A stretch of 11,113 bases of DNA, taken from positions 1-11,113 of the forward strand of contig JAENWO010000047.1 in NCBI GenBank assembly GCA_016649925.1, in the 5' to 3' direction. Position 1 is the first letter of the stretch. Each line of letters starts with the position of its first letter. Both the position numbers and the translations under genes were made by a program. Below, one piece after another: positions 8,750 through 11,113 of the stretch. This DNA is from Actinomycetales bacterium. Its GTDB lineage: Bacteria > Actinomycetota > Actinomycetes > Actinomycetales > Beutenbergiaceae. The notes under the pieces were generated by a model. That model searched no databases and had not been told where the DNA came from. It saw only the letters and a program-made list of their open reading frames with translations.

Positions 8750-9742
8750 TCAGCTGAACAGCGAGAGCAGGAGGTACAGCCCGGCGGCCACCGCGGCCGA
8801 CGCCGGGATGGTCAGCACCCAGGCGACGCCGATGCTGCGTGCGACACCCCAGCGCACAGCGGACAGTCGCTTCGTGGCCCCGACGCCCATGATCGCCGAG
8901 GTGATCGTCTGGGTCGTGGAGATCGGGGCGTGGAAGACGAACGCCGTCGTGTACAGCACGCTCGCCGCCACGGACTCCGCGACGAAGCCGCGCGCCGGGT
9001 CGAGATCGATGACCTTGCGGCCGAGGGTGCGCATGATCCGCCAGCCGCCGGCGTACGTGCCGAGGGAGATCGCCGAAGCGGCGGCGAGCTTGACCCACAG
9101 CGGGATCTCGGTGCCGGTGTGCAACCCTCCGGCGACCAGCGCCAGCACGATGACGCCCATCGTCTTCTGCGCGTCCTGGAGCCCGTGCCCGAGCGCCATG
9201 GCCGCGGCGGAGACGGTCTGGGCGAGCCGGAACCGGCGTTGGGTGCGTCCCGGCGCGGCATTGCGGAAGATCCAGAGCGCGGCGACCAGGACGAGGTAGG
9301 CCACGACGAAACCGACGAGCGGCGAGGCGATCATCGGGATCACCACCCTGTCCAGGATGACCGCCCAGTGCACCGTCGACGCCGACGCGATGCCCGCCCC
9401 CGTGAGCCCGCCGATGAGTGCGTGCGAGGAGGAGGAGGGCAGCCCCTTCGACCAGGTGATGAGGTTCCACACGATGGCCCCGATCAGGCCCGAAAGGACT
9501 ACCGTCAGGCCCCCCGTCCCACGCGGCGCGTCGACGATGCCGCTACCGATCGTCTCGGCCACGCCGGTGCCGAGCAGGGCGCCGATGAGGTTCATCACGG
9601 CGGCCAGGCCGAGCGCGGCCCGCGGCGTCAACGCCCGCGTGGAGACGGACGTCGCGATCGCGTTGGCGGCGTCGTGGAAACCGTTCGTATAGTCGAACGC
9701 CAGGGCGATCGCGACGACGAACAGGACGAGGGCGAGCTCCAC
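8750..9742 (-). CDS. pit: Inorganic phosphate transporter, PiT family
   Basis: This 330-residue membrane protein belongs to the PiT/PHO4 family, secondary transporters that bring in phosphate (usually as metal-phosphate) with an ion gradient. The two inverted halves are visible: the N-terminal signature NGFHDAANAIATSV (20–33) and SSSSHALIGGLTGAGIA (103–119), and the second-half counterparts HGLQDAQKTMGV (186–197) and PISTTQTITSAIMGVG (273–288). Most of the rest is hydrophobic. Length suits compact bacterial Pit proteins. The GTG start at 9742 is preceded by GAGGA, which overlaps the TGA stop of the DUF47 gene; the 7-bp gap indicates one operon and translational coupling. It is probably controlled by the PHO box upstream of DUF47. 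Confidence 0.94.
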   Translation of the reverse strand: MELALVLFVVAIALAFDYTNGFHDAANAIATSVSTRALTPRAALGLAAVMNLIGALLGTGVAETIGSGIVDAPRGTGGLTVVLSGLIGAIVWNLITWSKGLPSSSSHALIGGLTGAGIASASTVHWAVILDRVVIPMIASPLVGFVVAYLVLVAALWIFRNAAPGRTQRRFRLAQTVSAAAMALGHGLQDAQKTMGVIVLALVAGGLHTGTEIPLWVKLAAASAISLGTYAGGWRIMRTLGRKVIDLDPARGFVAESVAASVLYTTAFVFHAPISTTQTITSAIMGVGATKRLSAVRWGVARSIGVAWVLTIPASAAVAAGLYLLLSLFS

Positions 9743-9749
9743 AGGGTCC

Positions 9750-10388
9750 TCAGGACTCCTTGAGGAAGATCGTCTCGACGATGTTCGCGACCCGCTCGAA
9801 GCTGTCGGCGGCCTGTTCGAGGACGTCGATGACGCCCTTGAACTTGATCATCTCGACGACCAGCGCCGGCGTCTCCTGGTAGCGCGGGTTCTGGAAGAGA
9901 TCCGCAAGCAGCGAGCGGTAGACGCGGTTGGCCCGGTTCTCCAGGCGGTTGACCTCGATCCAGTAGTGGTTGAGGCCCTCCATCGTGCGCAGCCGGGGCA
10001 TCGCGTCGGCGGTGAGCTCGGCGGCCCGCTGGAGCGTCGAGACCTGTTCGGTGACGGCCGGCGGCAGGTCTTCGACGCCGTACAGCACGACGATGTCGCC
10101 GGCGGCCTCCATGAGGTCCATGCAGTCGTCAAGCGTGGAGGCAAGGTTGTAGACGTCGTCGCGGTCGAACGGGGTGACGAACGTCTGGTTCAGCCGCCGC
10201 AGGATGGTGTGGGTGGCGTCGTCCGTGAGGTGCTCCACGTCGCGCAGCTTGTCGGCCAGCGGGGCGCGATCGGCGGGTTCGGCACCGATCAGCTGGGCGA
10301 GCAGGTCCGCACCGGTCACCAGGTGGGATGCGGATGCGGTGAAAAGATCGAAGAACGTGGCGTCGCGAGGGGTCAGGCGGAAGCGCAC
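9750..10388 (-). CDS. DUF47 family (PhoU-like) Pit accessory protein
   Basis: The 212-residue soluble protein is predicted to be all-helical and fits the DUF47/PhoU_div family, which is commonly encoded next to pit genes and is thought to modulate their transport. Family-like stretches are the FFDLF start (residues 12–16), LRDVEHLTDDATHTI (48–62), FDRDDVYNLASTLDDCMDLME (74–94, metal-binding-type acidic residues) and IKFKGVIDVLEQAADSFERVAN near the end. The GTG start at 10388 has GGAG at six-base spacing. It is the first gene of the pair with pit, seven bases apart, and lies about 46 bp downstream of a PHO box. No signal peptide or membrane segment. How DUF47 proteins work is not settled. Confidence 0.92.
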   Translation of the reverse strand: MRFRLTPRDATFFDLFTASASHLVTGADLLAQLIGAEPADRAPLADKLRDVEHLTDDATHTILRRLNQTFVTPFDRDDVYNLASTLDDCMDLMEAAGDIVVLYGVEDLPPAVTEQVSTLQRAAELTADAMPRLRTMEGLNHYWIEVNRLENRANRVYRSLLADLFQNPRYQETPALVVEMIKFKGVIDVLEQAADSFERVANIVETIFLKES

Positions 10389-10424
10389 GGGACACTCCGG
10401 GGGGAGGGGATGTCGACGTGCCTC

Positions 10425-10466
10425 AGGCTAGGGCACAAGTGACCGCTGGGTGAACCTGTGCCGAAC
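10425..10466 (-). promoter_or_regulatory. PHO box array and -10 box of the DUF47–pit operon
   Basis: Read on the minus strand, three abutting 11-nt units appear: gttcggcacag (10466–10456), gttcacccagc (10455–10445) and ggtcacttgtg (10444–10434). A fourth, weaker unit, cgtcatcaccc, precedes them at 10477–10467. After three bases comes TAGCCT (10430–10425), a TANNNT -10 box. The last unit again begins ggtcact, as in the pstS promoter. The DUF47 GTG is about 37 bp beyond the -10, giving a leader of roughly 30 nt. Predicted PhoP activation under phosphate limitation. Confidence 0.8.
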
Positions 10467-10507
10467 GGGTGATGACGCCGGGCCGCCCAGCGCCTGACGG
10501 CGCGAAG

Positions 10508-10522
10508 GCCGCTCGTGGCGGC
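10508..10522. repeat. Small inverted repeat in the glnR–DUF47 gap
   Basis: gccgc–tcgtg–gcggc, a 5-bp stem with 5-nt loop, between the PHO box and the tandem repeat. It may be a terminator for glnR, which is read toward it, or chance in GC-rich DNA. Confidence 0.25.
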
Positions 10523-10572
10523 TGATGTTGGAGCCCGGGGCTAGTGCGACCCGACGTCGCCGACCAGTGTAG

Positions 10573-10617
10573 TCGCCGCCCGCTGGGGTGCCCCCTCGCC
10601 GCCCGCTGGGGTGCCCC
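10573..10617. repeat. Perfect 22-bp tandem direct repeat downstream of glnR
   Basis: Copies at 10573–10594 and 10596–10617 are identical over 22 bases (each starts tcgccgcccg and ends ggggtgcccc), period 23. Each copy contains a small ggggtgcccc inverted repeat. Just beyond, cccc–tgaaa–gggg (10614–10626) could form another weak stem on the way to the glnR stop. The 267-bp gap 10389–10655 thus holds the DUF47 promoter, these repeats, and a possible minus-strand -10 (TACACT, 10571–10566); no gene is seen in it. Confidence 0.8.
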
Positions 10618-10655
10618 TGAAAGGGGATGTCCGACGGCGGTGGCAGCGCCGCCGC

Positions 10656-11113
10656 TCAGGTCCCCTCGACGGCGGTGTGCGCCGCCGGTTCCGTGCTGGC
10701 GCGCCGCTCCCGCGGCAGGTCGAACCGGTACCCGACGTTGCGGACGGTCCCGATCATGTGGTCGTGCTCTGGTCCCAGCTTCGCGCGCAGCCGGCGCACG
10801 TGGACGTCGACGGTCCGCGTGCCCCCGTAGTAGTCGTAGCCCCAGACCTCCTGTAGCAGCTGCGCCCGAGTGAACACGCGGCCGGGGTGCTGGCTCAGGT
10901 ACTTGAGGAGCTCGAACTCCTTGTAGGTCAGGTCGAGCGCGCTGCCGCGCAGCCGGGCCGTGTACCCGCCGGCGTCGATCCTCAGCTCCCCGGCCTCGAT
11001 CTGGAGGCCGTCGTCGTCCGGCGGCGAGGCCTGCCGGGACCGCTCAGCCACCAGGCGCAGCCGGGCCTCGACTCGGCGGGGCCCGCGTCGGCGAGGACGA
11101 TGTCGTCGGTGCC
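10656..11113 (-). CDS. glnR: GlnR-like nitrogen response regulator, C-terminal part, with apparent frameshift
   Basis: GlnR is an OmpR-family activator/repressor of nitrogen assimilation genes. The winged-helix DNA-binding domain is complete: LDLTYKEFELLKYL, HPGRVFTRAQLLQEVWGYDYYGGTRTVDV, HVRRLRAKLGPEH, IGTVRNVGYRF, a near match to Streptomyces GlnR. The N-terminal receiver part runs off the right edge. From the edge inward the minus strand reads GTDDIVLADAGPAE in one frame (11113–11072), then VEARLRLVAERSR in another; GlnR proteins read GPAEVEARLRL without a break. One G seems missing at about 11072. The GTG at 11051 gives a 131-residue open frame but is not a natural domain start. The gene is either disrupted or the base call is wrong. 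Neighbouring pit and pst genes match the Streptomyces arrangement. Confidence 0.85.
   Translation of the reverse strand, partial: HRRHRPRRRGPRRVEARLRLVAERSRQASPPDDDGLQIEAGELRIDAGGYTARLRGSALDLTYKEFELLKYLSQHPGRVFTRAQLLQEVWGYDYYGGTRTVDVHVRRLRAKLGPEHDHMIGTVRNVGYRFDLPRERRASTEPAAHTAVEGT

Noticed and set aside
8930..9763. Plus-strand 277-codon open frame opposite pit
   Set aside because: Charged, low-complexity shadow of the membrane protein on the other strand; no recognisable domain.

Overview
The window is high-GC DNA with long high-GC third-position reading frames, frequent GTG starts and gene content typical of Actinomycetota: mycothiol synthase, a GlnR-type regulator, a septum-formation-family lipoprotein, and Streptomyces-like PHO boxes. 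The order mshD – ppk – Nudix/histidine phosphatase – pstSCAB – pit – DUF47 – glnR resembles the Streptomyces coelicolor SCO4137–SCO4159 neighbourhood. The host is probably a non-Streptomyces actinomycete, perhaps of the Micrococcales, but genus cannot be fixed from this window.

Layout. The plus strand runs from 1 to about 8085. It carries the 3' part of mshD (1–601), ppk (639–2846), an overlapping Nudix plus histidine-phosphatase fusion (2833–3846), a PHO-box promoter region (about 3890–3944), and the high-affinity phosphate ABC transporter pstS–pstC–pstA–pstB (4001–8085). A strong hairpin lies between pstS and pstC. A 13-bp hairpin at 8119–8151 separates these genes from the minus-strand half. 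That half, read right to left, has the frameshifted 3' part of glnR (11113–10656), a second PHO-box promoter (about 10466–10425), a DUF47 (PhoU-like) gene and pit as a tight pair (10388–8750), and a septum-formation-family lipoprotein (8612–8172).

How it works together. Most of the window is a phosphate acquisition and storage locus. PstSCAB imports phosphate at high affinity, and Pit with its DUF47 partner forms a second, ion-coupled route. Ppk stores phosphate as polyphosphate, and the Nudix/RHG fusion is expected to hydrolyse (oxo)nucleotides or diphosphorylated compounds. Both transport units have 11-nt PHO repeats in the same arrangement relative to a TANNNT -10 box, so both are predicted targets of a PhoP-type regulator, which is not encoded here. 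glnR links the locus to nitrogen control.

The genes themselves are ordinary for this phylum. Three things are unusual. (1) A 36-bp near-perfect palindrome preceded by 18-nt tandem repeats sits in frame inside the linker between the two GNAT domains of MshD, like a protein-coding palindromic element. (2) glnR carries an apparent one-base frameshift at about 11072. (3) The regulatory DNA is unusually clear: matched PHO operators, a long pstS/pstC hairpin, a 21-codon bridging ORF between pstA and pstB, and a 22-bp tandem repeat beside glnR. I saw no CRISPR array, tRNA, rRNA, transposase or phage gene.
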